The notes beneath the pieces are model-generated. The model saw only the letters and a list, made by a program, of their open reading frames with translations. It had not been told where the DNA came from and searched no databases. From positions 1,903,001 through 1,967,000 of the forward strand of contig NZ_CP004372.1 of NCBI RefSeq assembly GCF_000590925.1: a stretch of DNA of 64,000 nucleotides, in the 5' to 3' direction. Each line of letters begins with the position of its first letter. The stretch's first letter is position 1. Below are positions 16,646 through 23,794 of the stretch, piece after piece. Position numbers and translations under genes: made by a program. Origin of the DNA: Roseibacterium elongatum DSM 19469 (GTDB lineage Bacteria > Pseudomonadota > Alphaproteobacteria > Rhodobacterales > Rhodobacteraceae).

Positions 16646-17596
16646 TCAGGCGTGCTGCGTGAACCAGTCGGTGATCTCGCGCAGGCTGCGTCCCCGCCGG
16701 TCTGGGCTTTCCATCAGCACTTCATGCTCGGCGCCGGCGATCTCGACCAGCCGGCCGCCCGGCCAGGTTTCCATGCGGGTGTGGATCGTGGGCACCTCGA
16801 TGATCCGTTCGCGTGTGCCGACAATGGCAAGCGCCGGAAGCTGGGGCGCGGGCATCTGCATCAGCGCCCGCGTTTCCCGCAAGGCCGCCCTCACCCACAG
16901 GATCGACGGCCCCCCGAGGGCAAGGTCGGGGTGCCGCTCGGTCTGACGCATCATGTAGTCGAACTGCCCGCGGTCCGTGGTCAGCGGGTTGTCGTCAAAC
17001 TCCATCGGTTCCCACGGGCCGGTCGTCGGGGCGAAGCTTGTGCCCAGGCCCAAGGGCCCGGCAAGCCCCATGACGACCGAGGCGATCGAGCGCATGAAGG
17101 GGGTCATCTGGATGCCCCACATCGGCCCGGTGAAGGCCGCCGCGCGCACCGGCAAACCATCATGCAGGGCCCGCAGGCCGATACAGCCGCCCATGGAATG
17201 ACCGATCAGGTACAGGGGGCCGCGCACCTCCAGCGCCGCAAGCGCGGCGCGAAACGCGGCCACATCCTCGCGGTATTCGTCAAAGCTGGTGACATGGCCC
17301 ATGTCGCGGCGATGACGGGGCCGATCGGCAAGGCCTTGACCGCGCCAGTCGAAGGCCACCATCGAATAGCCCGCCGCCGCCAGATCCTCGGCCACGCGGC
17401 CGTATTTCTCGATATACTCGGTTCGGCCGGGAAACAGCAGCACCGTTCCCTTTTCCCGCGCCGGCCACAGGCCGAGGCGCAGCTGCGTGCCGTCCGCGCT
17501 CTTCACCCACCAGGCGCTCGCACCCTTGGGGCCTTCGGCGATCTCGTCGAAAAAGGGGGCGGGCGAAAGCCCGGTGGGGGAAGGGCTGGTCAACAT
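16646..17596 (-). CDS. Alpha/beta hydrolase, lysophospholipase (PldB)-like
   Basis: A 316-residue serine hydrolase. The nucleophile elbow GHSMGG is at 132-137 (Ser134), the oxyanion region VLLFPGRTEYIEKYG starts near 52, and a late histidine follows in AGAEHEVLMES. It resembles the monoacylglycerol lipase/lysophospholipase L2 family. No signal peptide is seen, so it is probably cytoplasmic or peripheral. ATG 17596 was chosen because it lies four bases after the SCP2 gene stop; a longer frame overlaps that gene. The pairing with a sterol-carrier-type protein hints at lipid handling, but the substrate is unknown. Confidence 0.85.
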   Translation of the reverse strand: MLTSPSPTGLSPAPFFDEIAEGPKGASAWWVKSADGTQLRLGLWPAREKGTVLLFPGRTEYIEKYGRVAEDLAAAGYSMVAFDWRGQGLADRPRHRRDMGHVTSFDEYREDVAAFRAALAALEVRGPLYLIGHSMGGCIGLRALHDGLPVRAAAFTGPMWGIQMTPFMRSIASVVMGLAGPLGLGTSFAPTTGPWEPMEFDDNPLTTDRGQFDYMMRQTERHPDLALGGPSILWVRAALRETRALMQMPAPQLPALAIVGTRERIIEVPTIHTRMETWPGGRLVEIAGAEHEVLMESPDRRGRSLREITDWFTQHA

Positions 17597-17600
17597 CGTC

Positions 17601-17894
17601 TCAACCCAGGGCGGATCCAAGCTTCATCGCGGTGCCCATGTCGCCATCCAGCTTCAGCTTGCCCGACATGAAGGCGGCCGTCGGGTTCAGATCGCCGGAC
17701 AGGATATCCTGAAAGGTGTCGGCATCGGCGGTCATCACGACATCGGCGGTATCGTCATCGGTGGCGGCGCGCACACCGGTGCCATCGACCAAAACGGCTC
17801 CTTCGTCCTCGATCACGAATTTCGCCGTTCCGTCGAACCCGTCGCCAAGCTTGTCTGACAGGGCCTCGACGGCCGCGTCGATCACTGCGCTCAT
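17601..17894 (-). CDS. SCP2 sterol-binding domain protein
   Basis: A 97-residue protein consisting of one SCP2 domain, a small hydrophobic-cavity fold that binds acyl chains or sterol-like lipids. Characteristic segments are KFVIEDEGAVLVDG, the acidic turn DDDTADVVMTADADTFQDILSG, and the end FMSGKLKLDGDMGTAMKLG. A GAGGGAG ribosome binding site precedes the ATG. It is the first gene of a two-gene unit with the hydrolase and is divergent from the TPR protein gene. Stand-alone SCP2 proteins are common in alphaproteobacteria; the bound lipid is unknown. Confidence 0.9.
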   Translation of the reverse strand: MSAVIDAAVEALSDKLGDGFDGTAKFVIEDEGAVLVDGTGVRAATDDDTADVVMTADADTFQDILSGDLNPTAAFMSGKLKLDGDMGTAMKLGSALG

Positions 17895-17979
17895 GGGTGG
17901 TGTCTCCCTCTTCCCTCTTGATGTTCCGCGCCCCCGATCGCGTGCGTTTGATGTGGAATGTGACCGGGGCCGTGCTACG

Positions 17980-18540
17980 ATGCTCAACATGAGGTGTGCG
18001 CCCCCCTTTCTCAATGTTCTCGTTGCGGCAGTCATCTGCGGGATTCCCGCCATTGCTGCGGCACAGGTCACGGCTGACGAGTTGCTGGACCGACTCGGCC
18101 AGCCCGATCTGCGCAACTGGAACGTGGTCGAACAGCAGCTATACACCGAGTGGTCCCGGTCGGGGTCGGCCACGGCGGATTATCTGCTGCGTGTAGGGCG
18201 CGCCGCCCTCGAGGCCGAGGATTTCGATGTCGCCTACAATCACCTGACCGCCCTGACCGATCATGCGCCGGAATTCGCCGAAGGCTGGAACACCCGTGCG
18301 ACCCTGTTTTTCGAGATGGGGCGCTACGGGCCGGCCATTGCCGATATCCAGCGCACCCTCGCGCTGGAGCCGCGCCATTTCGGGGCACTGACGGGCCTTG
18401 GCTTCATGCTCGAGGAAATGGGCGACACCGAAAACGCGCTGGCGGCCTTGCGCGCCGCCCATGCTATACATCCGCACCATCCCGAAATAGAAAGCGCGAT
18501 AGATCGGGTCGAGCGACAGCTCGACGGTCGCGCGCTGTAA
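17980..18540 (+). CDS. Exported tetratricopeptide repeat protein
   Basis: A 186-residue protein with a Sec signal peptide (hydrophobic NVLVAAVICGIPAIAAA, likely cleavage before QVTADELL). Three TPR-like helical pairs follow (around FDVAYNHLTALTDHAPEFAEGWNTRA, YGPAIADIQRTLALEPRHFGALTGLG and TENALAALRAAHAIHPHHPEIE). It should act in the periplasm as a protein-binding scaffold. A second ATG at 17989 would give an equally good signal peptide. It is 36 bp upstream of the helicase gene and on the same strand. No specific partner can be named. Confidence 0.8.
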   Translation: MLNMRCAPPFLNVLVAAVICGIPAIAAAQVTADELLDRLGQPDLRNWNVVEQQLYTEWSRSGSATADYLLRVGRAALEAEDFDVAYNHLTALTDHAPEFAEGWNTRATLFFEMGRYGPAIADIQRTLALEPRHFGALTGLGFMLEEMGDTENALAALRAAHAIHPHHPEIESAIDRVERQLDGRAL

Positions 18541-18576
18541 CCGCACACGGCCCGCCGGGCCGAAAGGGGATGAGCC

Positions 18577-21516
18577 ATGCAGGACATGAGCAACCGCGGT
18601 CATGTGGCCGCCGTGCTTGGCCCCACCAATACCGGCAAGACCCACTATGCCATCGAACGGATGCTGGCCCACAGGACCGGGGTCATCGGCCTGCCGCTGC
18701 GCCTGCTTGCGCGCGAGGTCTACGACAAGATCGTCGCCTTGCGCGGGCCGTCCGTCGTGGCCCTCGTCACCGGGGAAGAGCGGATCGTTCCCGAACGCAC
18801 GCAGTATTGGGTTTGCACGGTCGAGGCGATGCCGACGGGCCTGGGGGCCGATTTCCTGGCGATCGACGAGATCCAGCTTTGCGCCGATCTCGAACGCGGG
18901 CACGTCTTTACCGACCGCCTGCTGCATGCGCGCGGGTTGCACGAGACGCTGTTTCTGGGGGCGGATACGATGCGCTCGGCCATTGCGGCCCTTGTGCCGC
19001 GCTGCCAGTTCATGCGCCGCGAGCGGTTTTCCGAGCTTGTGTATGCAGGTTCGAAAAAGATAAGCCGCATGCCCCCACGCAGTGCCATTGTCGGGTTTTC
19101 CGTCGAAAATCTTTATGCGACCGCCGAGTTGTTGCGCCGTCAGAAGGGCGGGGCGGCGGTGGTGATGGGCGCGCTCAGCCCACGCACGCGCAATGCGCAG
19201 GTCGAGCTGTATCAGAACGGCGACGTGGATGTTCTGGTGGCCACCGACGCCATCGGGATGGGCCTGAACCTCGACATCCGTCATGTCGCCTTTTCGGGTC
19301 TGCGCAAATTCGACGGGCGGCGCATGCGCGACCTTGCGCCGAACGAATTGGCCCAGATCGCGGGCCGGGCCGGGCGGCACACGCAGGCCGGGACGTTCGG
19401 CGTGACCGGCGAGGCGCCGCCGCTGGAGGACGGATTGGCGCAGGCGATCATGGAACATCGCTTTGCCCCGGTGCGCAAACTGCAATGGCGCAACCCCGAT
19501 CTCGATTTCGGCTCGGTCGCCCGGCTGATCGCCTCGCTCGAGGAGCGGACCGAGGACGAATGGCTGACCCGTGCGCGCGAGGCCGACGACCTCATGGCGC
19601 TCAAGGCGCTCAGCGGCCGTCCTGACGTGGCCGACCGCCTGCGCGATGCGCGCGACGTGCGACTGCTGTGGGATGTCTGCCGTATCCCCGATTTCCGCGG
19701 CATCAGCCACGCCGAACATGCGGACCTGCTGGGCCGGATCTTCGAGTTTCTGCATGACACGGGCCGGGTGCCGGACGATTGGCTGGCCCGTCAGGTCAAG
19801 CGCATCGACCGCACCGATGGCGATATCGACACATTGTCGAAACGCTTGGCGTATATCCGGACGTGGACCTATGTCGCGCAGCGTCGTGGCTGGGTCGATG
19901 ATGAATCCCATTGGCGCGGGGCGACCCGTGCCGTAGAAGACCGCCTGTCGGACGCCCTTCACGGCGCCCTGACGCAACGATTTGTCGACCGGCGGACGAG
20001 CGTGCTGCTCCGCCGGTTGAAACAGAAGGAGAGCCTGGTGGCTGATGTGAACGAGATGGGTGAAGTGACGGTCGAAGGCCAGGTGCTGGGCCGGATCGAA
20101 GGGTTCCGTTTTCGCCAGGACGACACGGCCAGCCCGGATGAGGCGAAAACGCTGCGCCAGGCGGCCATGGCGGCCCTGCGCCCCGAGTTTCACCTGCGCG
20201 CCGACCGCATGTACAACGCCCCGGACACCGAGTTCGACCTGACCGAACAGGGCGGGTTGATGTGGGGCGAGATGGCCGTGGGCAAGCTGGTCGGCGGCCC
20301 CGAACCCCTGCGCCCGACGGCCGAGGCCTTCGTGGAAGAGGACGCCGGCGCCGAGATCATTCAAAAGGTGCAGCGCCGCCTGCAACACTATGTCGACCGC
20401 CGCGTCGCCGCACAGTTCGAGCCCCTGCTGGCCATGTCGCGCGACGAGACGATCACCGGGCTGGCCCGTGGCGTCGCCTTTCGCCTGGTCGAAGGGTTCG
20501 GCATCGTCCCGCGCACCGAGATTGCCGAGGACATCAAGGCCCTGGATCAGGACGCGCGCGGCCTGCTGCGCAAGCATGGCGTGCGCTTTGGTCAGTTCAC
20601 CATCTTCCAGCCTCTGCTGCTCAAGCCCGCGCCCACGCGACTGCGGCTGGTTTTGTGGGGTCTGTCGCGGAACATGGACGAATTGCCGGACAGCCCGCCG
20701 CCGGGCCTGGTCACCATCCCGAACGACACGGCCCATGACCGCGAATACTACACGATGGCGGGCTATCGCACAGCGGGCACCCGCGCCATCCGTATCGACA
20801 TGCTCGAGCGTCTGGCCGACATGCTGCGCGGTCAGGACAGCCGCGGCGGGTTCGAAGCCAGCGCCGACATGCTGTCGATCACGGGCCTGACCCTCGAGCA
20901 ATTCGCCGACCTGATGGCCGGGCTGGGCTACAAGGCCGAAAAGGGCGAGCGGGAAAAGGTAAAAGCCGCGCCGGCGCCGGAACCGGCCGCGACGACTGCC
21001 CCCGAAGCGATGGATGAAACCCCGCTGAACACGGCCCCGCCCACGGGTCTGGAGGGGGCCGACACGCCCGATCCGGCCGCGCCGACCGAGATCCCCGGCG
21101 ACAGCCCCGCCGAAACCCCGGTCGAGCAGCCGCAGGAAACCCCGACCGAACCGCCGGTAGAAATGCCCGACGACATGCCGCCCGAGGCCCCGCAATCGCC
21201 CCCGTCCGAGGCGTCGCAGGCCGACGCGCCCCCCGAGACCGAGGTGTTCTACACCTTTTCCTGGGTGCCCCGGCGCCGTGGCGGTGCGGGCGCGTCCGAG
21301 CGCGGCGCCCATGGCGGTGGCGGCAAGCCCAAGGGGGGGCGCAGACCGCAGGGCAAGGATGGTGGCAAGCCACAGGGCAAGCCCAGGGGCAAGGGCGGCA
21401 AACCCCGGCACGAGGACAAGCCGCGCAGCTTCACCGCCGCGCCGAAAAAGAAGGAAAAGGCCATCGACCCCGACAACCCGTTCGCGGCGCTTGCGGCGCT
21501 CAAGGACCGGTCTTAG
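18577..21516 (+). CDS. SUV3-like DExH-box RNA helicase with low-complexity tail
   Basis: A 979-residue helicase related to mitochondrial SUV3. Walker A GPTNTGKT is at 15-22 and the DExH motif is DEIQ at 97-100. Helicase C motifs follow (ATDAIGMGLNLDIRHV, then QIAGRAGRH). From about residue 790 comes a Pro/Glu-rich linker, then a Gly/Arg/Lys-rich basic segment (near 900-960) and a short end (NPFAALAALKDRS). The basic tail probably binds RNA or a degradosome partner. The order helicase - S4 protein - fdxA - carD is typical of Rhodobacteraceae. Its stop lies ten bases before the S4 gene start. Confidence 0.9.
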   Translation: MQDMSNRGHVAAVLGPTNTGKTHYAIERMLAHRTGVIGLPLRLLAREVYDKIVALRGPSVVALVTGEERIVPERTQYWVCTVEAMPTGLGADFLAIDEIQLCADLERGHVFTDRLLHARGLHETLFLGADTMRSAIAALVPRCQFMRRERFSELVYAGSKKISRMPPRSAIVGFSVENLYATAELLRRQKGGAAVVMGALSPRTRNAQVELYQNGDVDVLVATDAIGMGLNLDIRHVAFSGLRKFDGRRMRDLAPNELAQIAGRAGRHTQAGTFGVTGEAPPLEDGLAQAIMEHRFAPVRKLQWRNPDLDFGSVARLIASLEERTEDEWLTRAREADDLMALKALSGRPDVADRLRDARDVRLLWDVCRIPDFRGISHAEHADLLGRIFEFLHDTGRVPDDWLARQVKRIDRTDGDIDTLSKRLAYIRTWTYVAQRRGWVDDESHWRGATRAVEDRLSDALHGALTQRFVDRRTSVLLRRLKQKESLVADVNEMGEVTVEGQVLGRIEGFRFRQDDTASPDEAKTLRQAAMAALRPEFHLRADRMYNAPDTEFDLTEQGGLMWGEMAVGKLVGGPEPLRPTAEAFVEEDAGAEIIQKVQRRLQHYVDRRVAAQFEPLLAMSRDETITGLARGVAFRLVEGFGIVPRTEIAEDIKALDQDARGLLRKHGVRFGQFTIFQPLLLKPAPTRLRLVLWGLSRNMDELPDSPPPGLVTIPNDTAHDREYYTMAGYRTAGTRAIRIDMLERLADMLRGQDSRGGFEASADMLSITGLTLEQFADLMAGLGYKAEKGEREKVKAAPAPEPAATTAPEAMDETPLNTAPPTGLEGADTPDPAAPTEIPGDSPAETPVEQPQETPTEPPVEMPDDMPPEAPQSPPSEASQADAPPETEVFYTFSWVPRRRGGAGASERGAHGGGGKPKGGRRPQGKDGGKPQGKPRGKGGKPRHEDKPRSFTAAPKKKEKAIDPDNPFAALAALKDRS

Positions 21517-21525
21517 GGGTCGGTT

Positions 21526-21900
21526 TTGACCGACCCGCGGCCGACGGACAGGCTGGATCGTTGGCTGTGGCAGGCGCGGTTCTTCAAGACGCGCAGCATG
21601 GCCGCCCGTCAGGTCGCGGATGCAGGCGTGCGGATCAACGGGGCACGTGTCAGCAAGCCGGCCGCGTCGATCGGTGTCGACGATGTCCTGACATTCGCCC
21701 AGGGACGGCACATTCGGGTGGTGCGCATACTGTCGCTGGCAAAGCGGCGCGGCCCGGCCTCCGAGGCCCGCATGCTCTACGACGATCTGTCCCCGCCCGA
21801 CGCGGCATCCCCCGCCCCGCAGCGCATCGGCCCGCGCCCGACGAAAAAGGACCGGCGCAGCCTCGATGCGCTTCGCGGTGACCCGCCCGACGAGATCTGA
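21526..21900 (+). CDS. S4-domain RNA-binding protein, HslR-like
   Basis: A 124-residue RNA-binding protein. The S4 domain spans about 8-70 (RLDRWLWQARFFKTRSMAARQVADAG), as in heat-shock protein Hsp15/HslR, which rescues nascent-chain-blocked 50S subunits. The tail is basic and ends with a Lys/Arg cluster (PTKKDRRSLDALRG). Translation appears to start at TTG 21526, set by AGGGG just upstream. It follows the helicase within ten bases, so the two RNA-handling genes are likely co-transcribed. Confidence 0.88.
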   Translation: MTDPRPTDRLDRWLWQARFFKTRSMAARQVADAGVRINGARVSKPAASIGVDDVLTFAQGRHIRVVRILSLAKRRGPASEARMLYDDLSPPDAASPAPQRIGPRPTKKDRRSLDALRGDPPDEI

Positions 21901-21950
21901 GGCACAGGACGAAAGATCGCAATTTTCGGCGCGTGTTTGGCTTGGAAATA

Positions 21951-21968
21951 TGTAAACCTGGGTTTACA
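21951..21968. promoter_or_regulatory. Perfect inverted repeat upstream of fdxA (candidate operator)
   Basis: TGTAAACC (21951-21958), two bases, then GGTTTACA (21961-21968) form a perfect 8-bp inverted repeat with AT-rich arms in GC-rich DNA, about 107 bp before fdxA. The size and symmetry fit a dimeric regulator. A second, shorter repeat (GCTTGC/GCAAGC, 22011-22027) lies closer to the gene. The regulator is not identified. Confidence 0.5.
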
Positions 21969-22074
21969 CTTGTGCGAATGGGGGCCACATGTCGCAACGC
22001 GCGCACGGCGGCTTGCATCGCGCAAGCCCCTCGCGTAGCAGCAAGGTCCAAGAACGACCATCCGAGGGTATCGC

Positions 22075-22410
22075 ATGACCTATGTCGTGACTGAGAATTG
22101 TATTGCCTGCAAATACACCGACTGTGTCGAGGTATGTCCGGTGGACTGTTTCTACGAGGGCGAGAATTGCCTCGTCATTCACCCCGATGAATGCATTGAT
22201 TGTGGCGTGTGCGAGCCCGAATGCCCCGCCGATGCCATCCGCCCGGATACGGAACCGGAGATGGAGAAATGGGTCGAGATCAACCGCAAATATGCCGAGA
22301 TGTGGCCCGTCATCATCACCCGCAAGGATCCGTTGCCCACCGCCGAAGAGATGGACGGCAAACCCGGCAAGATGGAGTTGTTGTCGGAGAACCCCGGCGA
22401 GGGCGGTTGA
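22075..22410 (+). CDS. fdxA: Seven-iron ferredoxin FdxA
   Basis: A 111-residue low-potential electron carrier with one [3Fe-4S] and one [4Fe-4S] cluster. The N-terminal cysteines are C9, C12, C17 and C21, and the second group is C40, C43, C46 and C50 in [14 protein letters not shown]. The C-terminal extension after residue 60 ([16 protein letters not shown]) is typical of the Azotobacter FdI type. The upstream inverted repeat at 21951-21968 may control it. carD follows in the same direction, but its own promoter and a terminator-like hairpin lie in the gap. Confidence 0.95.
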   Translation: MTYVVTENCIACKYTDCVEVCPVDCFYEGENCLVIHPDECIDCGVCEPECPADAIRPDTEPEMEKWVEINRKYAEMWPVIITRKDPLPTAEEMDGKPGKMELLSENPGEGG

Positions 22411-22543
22411 CCCGGCGGGATCGGTCGATCCACCGATTCGGCCGCGCCCGTGGGCAAGCCGGTATCGGCGACGGGATGGCATGGCGTGACATGCATAACC
22501 CCCTTAATCGCAAGGCGGGTCACCGGGGATGGTGTGCGAATCT

Positions 22544-22571
22544 TTAAGTTCGCTGCTTTTTGTGTTATACA
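22544..22571 (+). promoter_or_regulatory. Candidate promoter of the carD leader
   Basis: TTAAGT (22544-22549) and TATACA (22566-22571) are separated by 16 bp in an AT-richer patch. Transcription would begin near 22578, giving a leader of about 140 bases before carD. The hexamers are imperfect. This patch is the best promoter candidate in the 309-bp fdxA-carD gap, whose first half (22411-22540) shows nothing else I can interpret. Confidence 0.45.
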
Positions 22572-22651
22572 ACCGTCACGAAGATTGTCTGTCCGAAGTG
22601 AAACGCGGGCCTGCCAGCCTGTACAACGTCAGAGCAACATGGACTCCGCTA

Positions 22652-22684
22652 GTGAAAAGCTTGGGCTTTTCACCGGCTTTTTTT
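22652..22684 (+). terminator. Terminator-like hairpin in the leader of carD
   Basis: A perfect 9-bp stem GTGAAAAGC (22652-22660) / GCTTTTCAC (22665-22673) with loop TTGG is followed by CGGC and seven T (22678-22684). It lies 35 bp before the carD start and after the candidate promoter. It could attenuate carD or end a small RNA of about 105 bases. Confidence 0.75.
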
Positions 22685-22719
22685 GTCGCCTGAGCTTCGG
22701 CAATGAAAAGGAACCGCAC

Positions 22720-23229
22720 ATGACCAAACGGAAGTCGCAGGAGTTCAGCGCAAACGATTACGTCGTTTACCCGGCCCACGGGGTCGGGCAGATCGTGTCG
22801 ATCGAGGAACAGGAAATTGCTGGCCTCAAGCTGGAACTCTTCGTCATCTCCTTCGAGAAAGACAAGATGACGCTGCGCGTTCCGACCGCCAAGGCCACGG
22901 AAATCGGTATGCGGTCCCTCAGCTCGCCCGATATCGTGTCCAAGGCGATGGAGACGCTCAAGGGCAAGGCCCGCGTCAAGCGGGCGATGTGGTCGCGCCG
23001 CGCCCAGGAATACGAGCAAAAGATCAATTCCGGTGACCTGATCTCGATTGCCGAGGTGGTGCGCGATCTGCACCGCGCCGACGATCAGCGCGAGCAGTCC
23101 TATTCCGAGCGTCAGCTTTACGAGGCGGCCCTCGAACGCCTGACCCGCGAGCTTGCGGCTGTCAAAGGCATGGACGAAGCGAACGCGCAACGCCAGGTGG
23201 ACGAGGTGCTGACGGCCCGCGCGGCCTGA
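22720..23229 (+). CDS. carD: CarD family transcriptional regulator
   Basis: A 169-residue protein that binds RNA polymerase beta and stabilises open promoter complexes. In Rhodobacter-type bacteria CarD compensates for promoters lacking the -7T. The N-terminal Tudor-like RNA polymerase interaction domain is at about 9-65 (NDYVVYPAHGVGQIVSIEEQEIAG), and the helical DNA-binding domain follows (PDIVSKAMETLKGKARVKRAMWSRRAQEYEQKI). ATG 22720 has AAAAGGA upstream. The leader holds a terminator-like hairpin. A strong terminator follows the gene. Confidence 0.95.
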   Translation: MTKRKSQEFSANDYVVYPAHGVGQIVSIEEQEIAGLKLELFVISFEKDKMTLRVPTAKATEIGMRSLSSPDIVSKAMETLKGKARVKRAMWSRRAQEYEQKINSGDLISIAEVVRDLHRADDQREQSYSERQLYEAALERLTRELAAVKGMDEANAQRQVDEVLTARAA

Positions 23230-23258
23230 TCGGCGCACTCCCGCCTACCCAAATCCCG

Positions 23259-23286
23259 CCCGCCGCGCGAGTCGCGGCGGGTTTTT
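23259..23286 (+). terminator. Rho-independent terminator after carD
   Basis: CCCGCCGC (23259-23266) pairs with GCGGCGGG (23274-23281), loop GCGAGTC, followed by TTTTT. It starts 30 bp after the carD stop. Confidence 0.92.
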
Positions 23287-23376
23287 CTATGTGATAAAGG
23301 TCACTTCCGGGGGAAACGGGAACCTCCGCAACGCGCGTTGCGTTGCATCCCAGACTGTCACCTGAAAGGACCCGCC

Positions 23377-23649
23377 ATGAAAAAGCTTCTCGCACCGATC
23401 GCACTCGTCGCCGCCTTGGGCACCGCGGGGTGTCAATCGCTCAGCCCGCAGGATCAGGCCAATCTCGGGCTTCTGGCCGGTGCCGGCGCCGGTTTGATCA
23501 CCGCGAATGCGCTGAACGCGAACGCGAACTGGACGATCCTTGCCGCCCTTGGCGGGGCCGCCGTGGGCACGCTGGTCGCACGCAACATGCAGACCGGCAA
23601 CTGCGCCTATTCCAATGGTGACGGCACCTACACCGTGCGCCCCTGTTGA
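23377..23649 (+). CDS. Small glycine-zipper-like lipoprotein
   Basis: A 90-residue exported lipoprotein. The signal peptide MKKLLAPIALVAALGTAG ends in a lipobox with Cys19. The mature part holds two short hydrophobic Gly/Ala-rich segments (LGLLAGAGAGLITANAL and TILAALGGAAVGTLVARNM) resembling glycine-zipper membrane segments, and two cysteines near the end (GNCAYSNGDGTYTVRPC) could form a disulfide. AAAGGA precedes the ATG. It is flanked by terminators, so it is a single-gene unit. Function unknown; outer-membrane attachment is expected if LolCDE-type sorting applies. Confidence 0.82.
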   Translation: MKKLLAPIALVAALGTAGCQSLSPQDQANLGLLAGAGAGLITANALNANANWTILAALGGAAVGTLVARNMQTGNCAYSNGDGTYTVRPC

Positions 23650-23724
23650 GACACGATCCGGCGGCACGCCGATTGCGGCGCGCCGCGCATTCGCTGACCA
23701 CGCATCGCCTCACACCCACCGCTT

Positions 23725-23756
23725 GGCCCGTCGCACAGCAGTGCGGCGGGCCTTTT
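23725..23756 (+). terminator. Rho-independent terminator after the small lipoprotein gene
   Basis: GGCCCGTCGCA (23725-23735) pairs with TGCGGCGGGCC (23742-23752), 11 pairs with one G-T, followed by TTTT. It also separates the lipoprotein gene from the convergent antiporter gene. Confidence 0.88.
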
Positions 23757-23794
23757 CGATGCGCCGCCATCGCCCACGCGGGCGGCCATCACGC

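Noticed and set aside
18139..21711. A 1190-codon minus-strand open frame opposite the helicase
   Set aside because: The opposite strand carries a full SUV3-like helicase with all motifs; the antisense frame has low-complexity composition and no domains.
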